Notes under the pieces: model-generated
Told to the model about the DNA's origin: nothing
What the model saw: the letters and a program-made list of their open reading frames with translations, nothing else
The model's database searches: none
In this document: positions 47,142 through 54,823 of the stretch, piece by piece
How the letters are laid out: every line of letters begins with the position of its first letter
How positions within the stretch are numbered: the stretch's first letter is position 1
Assembly: GCF_002250655.1 (NCBI RefSeq)
Contig: NZ_NOZR01000031.1
Span: 1 to 64,000 of the forward strand
Origin: Mycolicibacterium sphagni
GTDB lineage: Bacteria; Actinomycetota; Actinomycetes; Mycobacteriales; Mycobacteriaceae
Length of the DNA: 64,000 bases
Direction of reading: 5' to 3'
Program-made: the position numbers and the translations under genes

Positions 47142-47396
47142 TCAGTGGTTGTTGCCTGGGATCGCGGTTGGCGCCGGCGTCGCCTTCACCGTCGGCGAGA
47201 AGCTGTTTGGGCCGCCGACTGTAGCCTTTTCCGTCGGCGACGGCGTCGCCACACTGGTGCTGGCGGGCGTCGTGGTCGTGGTCGTCGTGCTCGTCGGCGC
47301 TTCTTTTTCGCTATTGCTGCACGCGGTCGAAAGACCGATCACTCCGGCAGTCAGCGCGATGGCAGCCACAACGGACCGGGGGCGAATTCTGTTCAT
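47142..47396 (-). CDS. Small Thr/Pro-rich lipoprotein
   Basis: An 84-residue product with a signal peptide ending in the lipobox LSTAC, then a Thr-run (TSTTTTTTTPAS) and a Pro/Ser/Thr-rich, low-complexity tail. It is probably lipidated at the Cys and surface-exposed. Function unknown. It lies between the convergent aldehyde dehydrogenase end and clpX and shows no relation to either. Confidence 0.65.
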   Translation of the reverse strand: MNRIRPRSVVAAIALTAGVIGLSTACSNSEKEAPTSTTTTTTTPASTSVATPSPTEKATVGGPNSFSPTVKATPAPTAIPGNNH

Positions 47397-47450
47397 TTAC
47401 GGATCCTCTCGTATGAGACCTAGCCCGCACCGCCCCGGCCGGAGCGGATA

Positions 47451-48731
47451 CTAGGCGGATTTGTCGCGACGCTCGGGGCGAGCGGGCTTGCGCGGGACGA
47501 TCGTCGGCAGGACGTTGTCCTGGACGGTCTCCCTGGTCACCACGACCTTGGCGACGTCGTCGCGGCTGGGGATGTCATACATCACCGGCAGCAGGACTTC
47601 TTCCATGATCGCGCGCAGACCGCGGGCACCGGTGCCGCGGTGGATGGCCTGGTCGGCGATGGCGTCCAGAGCTTCTTCGTCGAACTCCAACTCCACGCCG
47701 TCCATCTCGAACAGCCGGGTGTACTGCTTGACCAGAGCGTTCTTCGGCTTGGACAGGATCTGAACCAGCGATTCCTTGTCCAGGTTGGTCACCGAGGCCA
47801 CCACCGGCAGACGGCCGATGAACTCGGGGATCAGACCGAACTTGATCAGATCTTCGGGCATCACCTCGGCGAAGTGGTCCTGGGTGTCGATCTCGGCCTT
47901 GGACTTCACCTCGGCGCCGAACCCCAGGCCGCGCTTGCCCACGCGGTCGGAGACGATCTTCTCCAGCCCGGCGAACGCACCCGCCACGATGAACAGCACG
48001 TTCGTGGTGTCGATCTGGATGAACTCCTGATGCGGGTGCTTGCGGCCGCCCTGCGGCGGGACCGACGCCTGGGTGCCTTCGAGGATCTTCAGCAGCGCCT
48101 GCTGCACGCCTTCACCAGAGACGTCGCGCGTGATCGACGGGTTCTCGCTCTTGCGGGCGATCTTGTCGACCTCGTCGATGTAGATGATGCCGGTCTCGGC
48201 GCGCTTCACGTCGTAGTCGGCGGCCTGGATCAGCTTGAGCAGAATGTTCTCGACGTCCTCGCCGACGTACCCGGCTTCGGTCAGGGCGGTGGCATCCGCG
48301 ATGGCGAACGGAACGTTGAGCATCTTGGCCAGCGTCTGCGCCAGGTAGGTCTTACCGCAGCCGGTCGGGCCGAGCATCAAGATGTTGGACTTGGCCAGCT
48401 CCACCGGCTCCGAGCGCGAGTCGCGGTGCTTCTCCTGCGCCTGGATTCGCTTGTAGTGGTTGTAGACCGCGACGGCCAAGGTGCGCTTGGCGGTGTCCTG
48501 ACCGATGACGTAGCTCTCCAGGAACTCCCGGATCTCGGCAGGCTTGGGGAGTTCATCGAGTTTGACGTCGTCGGCGTCTGCCAACTCCTCTTCGATGATC
48601 TCGTTGCACAGGTCGATGCACTCGTCGCAGATGTAGACGCCCGGACCCGCGATGAGCTTCTTCACCTGCTTCTGACTCTTACCGCAGAACGAGCACTTCA
48701 GCAGGTCACCGCCGTCTCCGATACGCGCCAT
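47451..48731 (-). CDS. clpX: ATP-dependent Clp protease ATP-binding subunit ClpX
   Basis: ClpX is the AAA+ unfoldase that feeds substrates to ClpP1P2. The 426-residue protein has the N-terminal C4 zinc domain (CSFCGKSQ ... CDECIDLC), Walker A GPTGCGKTYLAQTLA, Walker B IIYIDEVDKIA, the pore loop segment and the ClpP-binding IGF-type loop, here GKRGLGFG (residues ~275). Length is normal. It belongs to the conserved mycobacterial clp locus, with mmuM between it and clpP2-clpP1. Confidence 0.97.
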   Translation of the reverse strand: MARIGDGGDLLKCSFCGKSQKQVKKLIAGPGVYICDECIDLCNEIIEEELADADDVKLDELPKPAEIREFLESYVIGQDTAKRTLAVAVYNHYKRIQAQEKHRDSRSEPVELAKSNILMLGPTGCGKTYLAQTLAKMLNVPFAIADATALTEAGYVGEDVENILLKLIQAADYDVKRAETGIIYIDEVDKIARKSENPSITRDVSGEGVQQALLKILEGTQASVPPQGGRKHPHQEFIQIDTTNVLFIVAGAFAGLEKIVSDRVGKRGLGFGAEVKSKAEIDTQDHFAEVMPEDLIKFGLIPEFIGRLPVVASVTNLDKESLVQILSKPKNALVKQYTRLFEMDGVELEFDEEALDAIADQAIHRGTGARGLRAIMEEVLLPVMYDIPSRDDVAKVVVTRETVQDNVLPTIVPRKPARPERRDKSA

Positions 48732-48988
48732 GGTGGTGGGGTCCTACTTTCTTCGCCGGATCTTCGATATTGCCAATACGTTCAGCGCTGGGCTCTATCC
48801 CGACGCTACCCGCTTGCTCTGCCACGGTGCGACAGATAAAGGCGAATCGCGTCAGTGGTATTCGTGCGTGTGGTGAACATATCTCCTGATGCGCCCCACG
48901 TCGCCTCGGAACGCCAGCTGTGTTTTTGGCGTGTCGCCGTCGTGACCGAACCGAGAGGCGTGAGCTGCGCCGAACGTAGAGTTGGGTC

Positions 48989-49903
48989 GTGGTGTTCGCC
49001 GTTCCCCACGATACCGTGCTGATTTCCGATGGCGGCCTGGCCACTGAGCTGGAAGCCCGCGGACACGACCTCTCGGACGACCTGTGGTCGGCCCGGTTGC
49101 TCGTCGACTCCCCCGACGAGATCGTGGCCGTTCACGAGGCTTTTTATCGGGCCGGCGCTGACATCGCGACCTCCGCCAGCTACCAGGCGTCCTTCGACGG
49201 TTTCGCGGCACGCGGAATCGCTCGCAGCGAAGCCGAGCATCTACTCATCCGCAGTGTCGAATTGGCGCGGACGGCCCGCGACAACGTCGGCGCCGGTGGC
49301 TGGGTTGCGGCGTCGGTGGGGCCCTACGGCGCGGCGCTGGCCAACGGCGAGGAGTACCGGGGCCGCTACGGGCTCAGCGTGGCCCAGCTGGCCGCCTGGC
49401 ATCGCCGGCGGCTGGAGGTGCTGGTCGGCGCGCAGCCCGACGTGCTGGCACTGGAGACCGTGCCCGATGTGGACGAGGCCGAGGCGCTGGTGGGCCTGGT
49501 GCGCGAGTTGGGCATGCCGGCGTGGCTGAGCTACACCATCGCCGGCGGGCACACCCGCGCCGGGCAGAGCTTGGCCGACGCGTTCGCGGTGGCCGCCGGC
49601 ATCCCGGAGATCGTCGCCGTCGGCGTCAACTGCAGCGCACCGGCCGACGTGCTCGGTGCCGTCGAGGTGGCGCGACAAGTCAGTGGCAAGCCCGTGATCG
49701 TCTACCCGAACAGCGGCGAGGAATGGGACGGTCTGCGGCGCACCTGGGTGGGCGCCGGCCAATTCGACGCGAACGCCGCGACCCAGTGGGCCGCGGCGGG
49801 CGCGAACATCATTGGTGGATGCTGCCGGGTGGGCCCGGCAGACATCGCTGAAATCAGGCGTTCTGGGCCGAGAGCTTCCGGTACTCCAGCACGGTATCGA
49901 TGA
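48989..49903 (+). CDS. mmuM: Homocysteine S-methyltransferase MmuM
   Basis: MmuM uses S-methylmethionine or SAM to methylate homocysteine to methionine. The 304-residue protein starts ISDGGLATELEARGHDLSDDLWSAR and carries the zinc-binding Cys residues in AVGVNCSAPADV and the C-terminal GGCCRVGP. Alternative starts are GTG at 48989 or 48992. It sits between clpX and clpP2 as in M. tuberculosis (Rv2458). Its 3' end overlaps the convergent clpP2 gene by 50 bases. Confidence 0.92.
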   Translation: MVFAVPHDTVLISDGGLATELEARGHDLSDDLWSARLLVDSPDEIVAVHEAFYRAGADIATSASYQASFDGFAARGIARSEAEHLLIRSVELARTARDNVGAGGWVAASVGPYGAALANGEEYRGRYGLSVAQLAAWHRRRLEVLVGAQPDVLALETVPDVDEAEALVGLVRELGMPAWLSYTIAGGHTRAGQSLADAFAVAAGIPEIVAVGVNCSAPADVLGAVEVARQVSGKPVIVYPNSGEEWDGLRRTWVGAGQFDANAATQWAAAGANIIGGCCRVGPADIAEIRRSGPRASGTPARYR

Positions 49904-50513
49904 TCCCGTACTCCTTGGCCGCCTCAGCGGTGAGGATCTTGTCCCGGTCGGTGTCCTTGCGGACGACGGCGGGATCCTTGCCGGTGTGGCGGGCCAGCGT
50001 CTCCTCCATGAGGGTCCGCATCCGCTCGATCTCGGCGGCCTGGATCTCCAGGTCGGAGAATTGACCCTGGATGACGCCACCCAGCGACGGCTGATGAATG
50101 AGGATGCGGGCGTTCGGCAGCGCCAGACGCTTGCCCGGCGTACCGGCGGCCAGCAGCACCGCAGCGGCCGAGGCGGCCTGACCGAGGCACACCGTCTGGA
50201 TGTCGGCACGCACGTACTGCATGGTGTCGTAGATCGCCATCAGCGAGGTGAACGAGCCACCCGGTGAGTTGATGTACATGGTGATGTCGCGGTCAGGATC
50301 CAGCGACTCCAGCACCAGCAGCTGCGCCATGATGTCGTTGGCCGAGGCGTCGTCCACCTGCACGCCGAGGAAGATGATGCGTTCCTCGAACAGCTTGTTG
50401 TAGGGGTTGGACTCCTTCACGCCCCAGCTGGAGTGCTCGACGAACGAGGGCAGGATGTAGCGCGCCTGCGGTGCGAGCCGCGGATCAGGGCCATCAGGCA
50501 TGTGATTAAGCAT
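49854..50513 (-). CDS. clpP2: ATP-dependent Clp protease proteolytic subunit ClpP2
   Basis: ClpP2 is a serine protease ring subunit of the mixed ClpP1P2 tetradecamer. The 219-residue product has the catalytic Ser in LGQAASAAAVLLAAG, His in ILIHQPSLGGVIQG and Asp in RKDTDRDKIL. ATG at 50513 overlaps the clpP1 stop by eight bases, showing coupling; a longer frame to 50732 is a shadow. The N-terminus has the usual mycobacterial prosequence. Its end overlaps mmuM. Confidence 0.96.
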   Translation of the reverse strand: MLNHMPDGPDPRLAPQARYILPSFVEHSSWGVKESNPYNKLFEERIIFLGVQVDDASANDIMAQLLVLESLDPDRDITMYINSPGGSFTSLMAIYDTMQYVRADIQTVCLGQAASAAAVLLAAGTPGKRLALPNARILIHQPSLGGVIQGQFSDLEIQAAEIERMRTLMEETLARHTGKDPAVVRKDTDRDKILTAEAAKEYGIIDTVLEYRKLSAQNA

Positions 50514-51102
50514 TGGACACTCCGTTGAAGTGGGCGCGGGTGATGATGTGGTCAACGAAGCCGTACTCCAGGGCTTCCTGAGCGGTGAACCAGCGGTCGC
50601 GGTCGGAGTCGGCTTCGATGCGCTCGATCGTCTGGCCGGTGAACTCGGCGTTGAGCCGGAACATTTCCTTCTTGATGAGCGCGAACTGCTCGGCCTGGAT
50701 GGCGATGTCGGCCGCACCGCCGGTGATGCCACCGAGCGGCTGGTGCATCAGGATGCGGGCGTGCGGCAGCGCGTAGCGCTTGCCCTTGGCCCCGGCGGCG
50801 AGCAGGAACTCGCCCATCGAGGCGGCCATGCCCATGGCGTAGGTCGCGACATCGCACGGCACGAGCACCATGGTGTCGAAGATGGCCATGCCGGCGCTGA
50901 TGGAGCCGCCGGGCGAGTTGATGTACAGCGAGATGTCTTTGGTCGGGTCCTCGGCGGCGAGCAGCAGGATCTGCGCGCACAGCCGGTTGGCGATGTCGTC
51001 ATCAACCTGGGAGCCCAGGAAGATGATGCGCTCGGCGAGCAACCGCTCATATACCGAGTCGGAGAGATTCAGCCCTGGCATGCCTGAACGCATATCAGTC
51101 AC
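50506..51102 (-). CDS. clpP1: ATP-dependent Clp protease proteolytic subunit ClpP1
   Basis: ClpP1 pairs with ClpP2. The 198-residue protein has catalytic Ser in AMGMAASMGEFLLAAG, His in ILMHQPLGGITGGAADI and Asp in EADSDRDRWF. GTG at 51102 gives VTDMRS, which matches the M. tuberculosis ClpP1 start; longer frames are rejected. It is the first clp gene after tig on this strand, 96 bases away with a hairpin between. Confidence 0.95.
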   Translation of the reverse strand: MTDMRSGMPGLNLSDSVYERLLAERIIFLGSQVDDDIANRLCAQILLLAAEDPTKDISLYINSPGGSISAGMAIFDTMVLVPCDVATYAMGMAASMGEFLLAAGAKGKRYALPHARILMHQPLGGITGGAADIAIQAEQFALIKKEMFRLNAEFTGQTIERIEADSDRDRWFTAQEALEYGFVDHIITRAHFNGVSNA

Positions 51103-51161
51103 GACTTGATACCTGCTTTCTACGGACTTCGTTCTACCCGACCCTAACCAACGCAGCGCGC

Positions 51162-51185
51162 AGCGCACTCCCTGGAGAGTGCGCT
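51162..51185. terminator. Hairpin between tig and clpP1
   Basis: Arms AGCGCACTC and GAGTGCGCT with loop CCTGGA form a 9-bp stem 14 bases past the tig stop codon on the minus strand. There is no T-tract, so it could be a weak terminator, an attenuator or part of the clpP1 promoter region. CGC-rich inverted sequence beside it could overlap a ClgR-type site, but I cannot confirm one. Confidence 0.5.
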
Positions 51186-51198
51186 TTCGCTGTCGGCT

Positions 51199-52632
51199 TT
51201 ATTCGGCCTTGTCGGCCTGCTGCTCAGAGGCCTCGTCGGCCGTTTCGCCCTCGTCGACCGTGTCGCCTTCGTCGGCCGTGTCGCCTTCGACCTCGTCGCC
51301 CTCAGCGTCGGCCGGCGGGCCGAAGAACTCGGCAGTGTCGACGACGTTGCCGTCGGTGTCGGTGACGGTGGCGGCCTCGACCACGGCGGCCACAGTGAGC
51401 CCGCGGCGCACGTCGGCGAACATAGCCGGCAGCTGGTTGTTCTGCTGCAAGACCTGAAGCAGCTGCGCGGGCTCGATTCCGTACTGACGCGACATCAGGA
51501 CCAACCGCTCGGTGAGGTCGTTCTGGCCGACCTGGATGTCGAGATCGTCGGCGATGGCGTCCATCAGCAGCTGGGTCTTGACGGCCTTCTCGGCGGCTTC
51601 GCGAGTCTCGGCGTCGAACTTCTCCCGCGAGCTGCCCTCGGCCTCGAGCTGCTCGGCCAATTTGGCTTCGTCGTGGTCGAGCCCGTGGATCGCGTTGTGC
51701 ACGGTCTGGTCGACCTGCGCCTGCACGATCGCCTCGGGCAGCGGCACCTCGGTAGTCTCCAGCAGAAGCTCGAGAGCGTTGTCACGGATCTGCTCGGCCT
51801 GGTGAATGCGCTTGACCCGCTTCACCTGCTCGACGAGGTTCTCCCGCAGCTCCTCAATGGTGTCGAATTCGCTTGCCAGTTGGGCGAATTCGTCGTCTGC
51901 CTCGGGGAGCTCGCGCTCCTTGATGGACTTGACGGTGACGGTCACCTCGGCGTCCTCACCTGCGTGCTCGCCGGCGGCCAGCTTGGTGGTGAAGACCTTC
52001 GACTCGCCCTCGGCCAGTCCGACGATCGCGTCATCGAGGCCGTCGATGAGCTGTCCGGAGCCGACCTCGTGGGAGAGGCCTTCGGTGGCGGCGTCGGGCA
52101 GGTCTTCGCCGCCGACGGTGGCCGACAGGTCGATGGAGACGAAGTCACCGGTCTGGGCGGGACGCTCGACGCCCTTGAGGGTGCCGAAGCGGGCACGCAG
52201 CGACTCGAGCTCGGCCTCGACCTCGTCGTCGTTGACCTCGATGGGCTCGACGGAGATCTTCAGGGCGCTCAGGTCGGGCAGCTCGATCTCGGGACGCACG
52301 TCGACCTCGGCGGTGAAGACCAGCTCTTCGCCGTCCTCGATCTTGGTGACCTCGATCTCGGGCTGGCCCAGCGGGCTCACCTCGGTGGCGGTGACTGCCT
52401 CGCTGTAGCGGCTCGGCAGCGCGTCATTGACAACCTGCTGCAGCACGGCGCCGCGGCCGATACGGGCCTCGAGCAGCTTGGCCGGGGCCTTACCGGGCCG
52501 GAAGCCGGGCAGGCGGACCTGCTTGGCGAGCTCCTTGTAGGCGCGGTCGAAGTCCGGCTGCAATTCCGTGAAGGGCACCTCCACGTTGATGCGAACCCGA
52601 GTCGGGCTCAACTTCTCGACGGTGCTCTTCAC
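51199..52632 (-). CDS. tig: Trigger factor
   Basis: Trigger factor is the ribosome-bound chaperone and peptidyl-prolyl isomerase. The 477-residue protein begins with the ribosome-binding region (VKSTVEKLSPTRVRINVEVPF and FRPGKAPAKLLEARIG), followed by the FKBP-type PPIase (QTGDFVSIDLSATVGGEDL, IVGLAEGESK) and the helical C-domain. It ends in an acidic Asp/Glu tail with repeated DEGDT-like units. GTG at 52632 has GAGGAG about eight bases upstream. Position before clpP1-clpP2 is conserved. Confidence 0.96.
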   Translation of the reverse strand: MKSTVEKLSPTRVRINVEVPFTELQPDFDRAYKELAKQVRLPGFRPGKAPAKLLEARIGRGAVLQQVVNDALPSRYSEAVTATEVSPLGQPEIEVTKIEDGEELVFTAEVDVRPEIELPDLSALKISVEPIEVNDDEVEAELESLRARFGTLKGVERPAQTGDFVSIDLSATVGGEDLPDAATEGLSHEVGSGQLIDGLDDAIVGLAEGESKVFTTKLAAGEHAGEDAEVTVTVKSIKERELPEADDEFAQLASEFDTIEELRENLVEQVKRVKRIHQAEQIRDNALELLLETTEVPLPEAIVQAQVDQTVHNAIHGLDHDEAKLAEQLEAEGSSREKFDAETREAAEKAVKTQLLMDAIADDLDIQVGQNDLTERLVLMSRQYGIEPAQLLQVLQQNNQLPAMFADVRRGLTVAAVVEAATVTDTDGNVVDTAEFFGPPADAEGDEVEGDTADEGDTVDEGETADEASEQQADKAE

Positions 52633-52684
52633 TGCTGTACTCCTCGGGTCGATCATCGGTCGTGTGGGACGTTCGTTGGGCGTG

Positions 52685-52758
52685 TCGGGGTGACAGGATT
52701 TGAACCTGCGGCCTTCCGCTCCCAAAGCGGATGCGCTACCAAGCTGCGCTACACCCCG
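52685..52758 (-). tRNA. tRNA-Pro (TGG anticodon)
   Basis: On the minus strand a 74-base cloverleaf runs from CGGGGTGTAGCGCAGC to CACCCCGA. The acceptor stem CGGGGTG/CACCCCG is complete, the anticodon loop TTTGGGA gives TGG, and the T-arm is GGTTCAAATCC. CCA is not encoded. It lies just upstream of tig. Confidence 0.97.
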
Positions 52759-52892
52759 GTGCTGTATTTCTCGCGCCCGAATCCTACGGCCCAATGCCTG
52801 TTCAGCGGCAATCGACCTCGATGATGCGCTCTCAGGTGGGCCGATTGGATTTGATCAGGTCGGCGCCGGTACATTTGGGTCCGCGCAAGCAC

Positions 52893-52963
52893 GCGGGCGT
52901 AGCTCAATGGTAGAGCCTCAGTCTTCCAAACTGATTACGCGGGTTCGATTCCCGTCGCCCGCT
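52893..52963 (+). tRNA. tRNA-Gly (TCC anticodon)
   Basis: A 71-base cloverleaf starts GCGGGCGTAGCTCAATGG and ends CGTCGCCCGCT. The acceptor stem GCGGGCG/CGCCCGC is complete, the anticodon loop CTTCCAA gives TCC, and the T-arm contains GGGTTCGATTCCC. CCA is not encoded. A terminator follows eight bases later. Confidence 0.97.
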
Positions 52964-53688
52964 CTCGCAGAACCGTCCCCCTGGGGCGGTTTTTGCTGTT
53001 CTATCCACTGCCGGCCGGCCTTGGCGGCGCGGGATAACGCCCCGCATTCACCGAGGTACGACGCCACCGCGCCGACGGCGGGCAGCATCGCCACGTACCG
53101 GAACGGGGCGCGCGGGTGCGGCCGCTTGGCGAGTTCATCGCCGATCGCGTCGAAGACACCGATCAGCGTCCACAGTGCTTTCGCAATGCCCACGGGGCTG
53201 AACGGGATCGTCACCGGGGAGTGCCGGTCGGCCTCGTGGACCACCACCGACAGATCCCGCCCACACAACACCGAGGCGAGCATCCGGACCTGACGCCGTT
53301 GATCGGTGACCCCGAGTTCACGGGCCACCGCACACAGCACGATCGCCTGGCTGGCGAATCCGAGCAGATCCTGGATCGGCAGTCGCCGTCCCACGACGCC
53401 CAGCACGCCGGGAAACGCCACCGCAAGGGTGTTCAGTGCGCCGACCCGCCACACCCACCAATGGACCCTGTCGTCGACGTCCAGGTCGTCCCACGCGAGC
53501 GTCCCGGGGATGTCGGCGGCGTTGAGCACCCGGGAGACGGCGTTCGGCGGGGATTGCCGCTTGAGGCCGAAAGGGTCTGTTCCCCAGAGGATGTCGAGCA
53601 GCGGGTTGATGACCGCGACGGCCTGCGCCAGTGCGTCTTCGACGTCGGGGTCGGTGAGCGTGACGTCGGGGGTCGGCAACAGTTTCAC
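52918..53688 (-). CDS. Conserved hypothetical protein, C-terminus doubtful
   Basis: A 256-residue product starting at GTG 53688 (VKLLPTPDVTLTD); an ATG at 53751 is also possible. No family recognised. It has a Trp-rich stretch (VHWWVWRVGAL), a hydrophobic region VLGVVGRRLPIQDLLGF and mostly helical composition. The last ~15 codons (ending GDGNRTRVISLED) are read antisense through the tRNA-Gly and its terminator. That familiar tail is a common annotation artefact, so the true C-terminus or the gene's stop is uncertain. Confidence 0.5.
   Translation of the reverse strand: MKLLPTPDVTLTDPDVEDALAQAVAVINPLLDILWGTDPFGLKRQSPPNAVSRVLNAADIPGTLAWDDLDVDDRVHWWVWRVGALNTLAVAFPGVLGVVGRRLPIQDLLGFASQAIVLCAVARELGVTDQRRQVRMLASVLCGRDLSVVVHEADRHSPVTIPFSPVGIAKALWTLIGVFDAIGDELAKRPHPRAPFRYVAMLPAVGAVASYLGECGALSRAAKAGRQWIEQQKPPQGDGSARAGDGNRTRVISLED
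52971..52994 (+). terminator. Rho-independent terminator of tRNA-Gly
   Basis: AACCGTCCCC-CT-GGGGCGGTT with one bulged T, running into five T residues, starts eight bases after the tRNA. It is a textbook intrinsic terminator for the plus strand and lies inside the antisense hypothetical frame. Confidence 0.85.
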
Positions 53689-53788
53689 CGTCCCATGATG
53701 TCCGATTCTTTGAGCTCTCAAACAGCCGAAATTATCGCGTGCGAATGTCATGATCGATTGGCGTTCACGTGGCCGACGACCAAAGGTA

Positions 53789-54406
53789 ATGATGCGCCGA
53801 GGATTCCAGAGCACAGCTGTTCGTCAGTACGCCGCGTGTGCGGCCGCCGGCATCGTCACGCTCGGTCTGATGGCGGCACCACCCTCCCCCAGCGCTGCGC
53901 TGCCCCGCATCGAAGTTCACGCGGTCCAGCTCACGGCCGTCACCGCGCCGGCGACCCCCACATCGGTGGTTCGGACGGCAGCCGCGGGCCAAACCACCGA
54001 CGACACCACATCGACAACGCCCCCAAACTTCCTCGCGTTCGCGGCTCAGGTCCTCGCGTACCTCGACAGTCTCGGCTTCGGGCCGGGCCCCGGTCTTGCC
54101 GCGATCGGCCTCAGCGGCTTCGTCGTGGCTTTCGCCGCAACCGCGTACGCCTGGAACGCCTTCGCCAACACCGTCAATCCGGGACTGAGTGCCCTCCGCA
54201 TCCCGCGGGTGCCGAAGTTCCCGGTCTGTTTCGCCGGTCAGACCTGCGCCAGCGCCGCCTCGGCGCAAGCCAGGCCGATGACCGCGGCCAGCACTGTCAC
54301 CACACCGGCCGGCCGGGGGATGGCGAAGGTAAGCAGTACCAAGAAGCCGACCTCATCCGCGGCGTCGGCTGCCGGTAAGGGCGGCAGCAAGCGCGGCAGA
54401 AACTAG
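53789..54406 (+). CDS. Secreted/membrane hypothetical protein
   Basis: A 205-residue product with AAAGGT just before ATG 53789. It begins with a signal-like segment (YAACAAAGIVTLGLMAAPPSPSAA), then a Thr/Pro-rich spacer, a hydrophobic region GLAAIGLSGFVVAFAATAYAW, and a basic Lys/Ser/Gly-rich tail ending KGGSKRGRN. No family recognised. Probably an exported mycobacterial protein. It is divergent from the preceding hypothetical gene. Confidence 0.6.
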   Translation: MMRRGFQSTAVRQYAACAAAGIVTLGLMAAPPSPSAALPRIEVHAVQLTAVTAPATPTSVVRTAAAGQTTDDTTSTTPPNFLAFAAQVLAYLDSLGFGPGPGLAAIGLSGFVVAFAATAYAWNAFANTVNPGLSALRIPRVPKFPVCFAGQTCASAASAQARPMTAASTVTTPAGRGMAKVSSTKKPTSSAASAAGKGGSKRGRN

Positions 54407-54768
54407 CCGCTCCTGCGGGCCGCAGGCGCTTTCGCGGTCAACGTGGCGAATATCGCGGCGTTGACCGCCGCCGCGACGGTCGCGACACTCAGATCCCGCG
54501 CCTTGGCGTGCAGGCCCACCGCAAGCGTGAAGTAGATCGTGAGCATGGCCGTGGTGAGCCGTGCCAGCCCCGGCGACCACCGCGCCGACAGCAGACCGAC
54601 CGCGGCGGCAGCCTTGATGGGTGTGAAGATCCATCGATACTTCGGCGGGAAATCGATCGCATCGAGTACCTGCGTCACGAACGGCAGCGGAATGGCGTCG
54701 CCGACGGCGCTCGCTGCCAGGTAAGCCGCCGACACGTCATAGGTGCGCAAGGATGCCATGGCCTCCAC
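54403..54768 (-). CDS. DoxX-like small membrane protein
   Basis: A 121-residue protein with about four hydrophobic segments and the DoxX-type pattern AIDFPPKYRWIFTPIKAAAAVGLL in the middle. Start may be GTG 54768 (VEAMASL), whose GTG comes from the last 19-bp repeat copy, or ATG 54759. It follows the ABC exporter by 37 bases on the same strand and is likely co-transcribed. Its end overlaps the plus-strand hypothetical gene by four bases. Function unknown. Confidence 0.6.
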   Translation of the reverse strand: MEAMASLRTYDVSAAYLAASAVGDAIPLPFVTQVLDAIDFPPKYRWIFTPIKAAAAVGLLSARWSPGLARLTTAMLTIYFTLAVGLHAKARDLSVATVAAAVNAAIFATLTAKAPAARRSG

Positions 54769-54823
54769 TATGGCCGATCTCGAGCACTATGGCCGATCTC
54801 GAGCACTATGGCCGATCTCGGGC
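54767..54823. repeat. Three tandem 19-bp repeats at a gene junction
   Basis: Three direct copies of ACTATGGCCGATCTCGAGC (54767-54785, 54786-54804, 54805-54823; the third has one mismatch) span the end of the ABC exporter gene and the start of the DoxX-like gene. The copy nearest the exporter supplies its last codons and TAG, and the copy nearest the DoxX-like gene supplies its possible GTG start. Confidence 0.9.
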
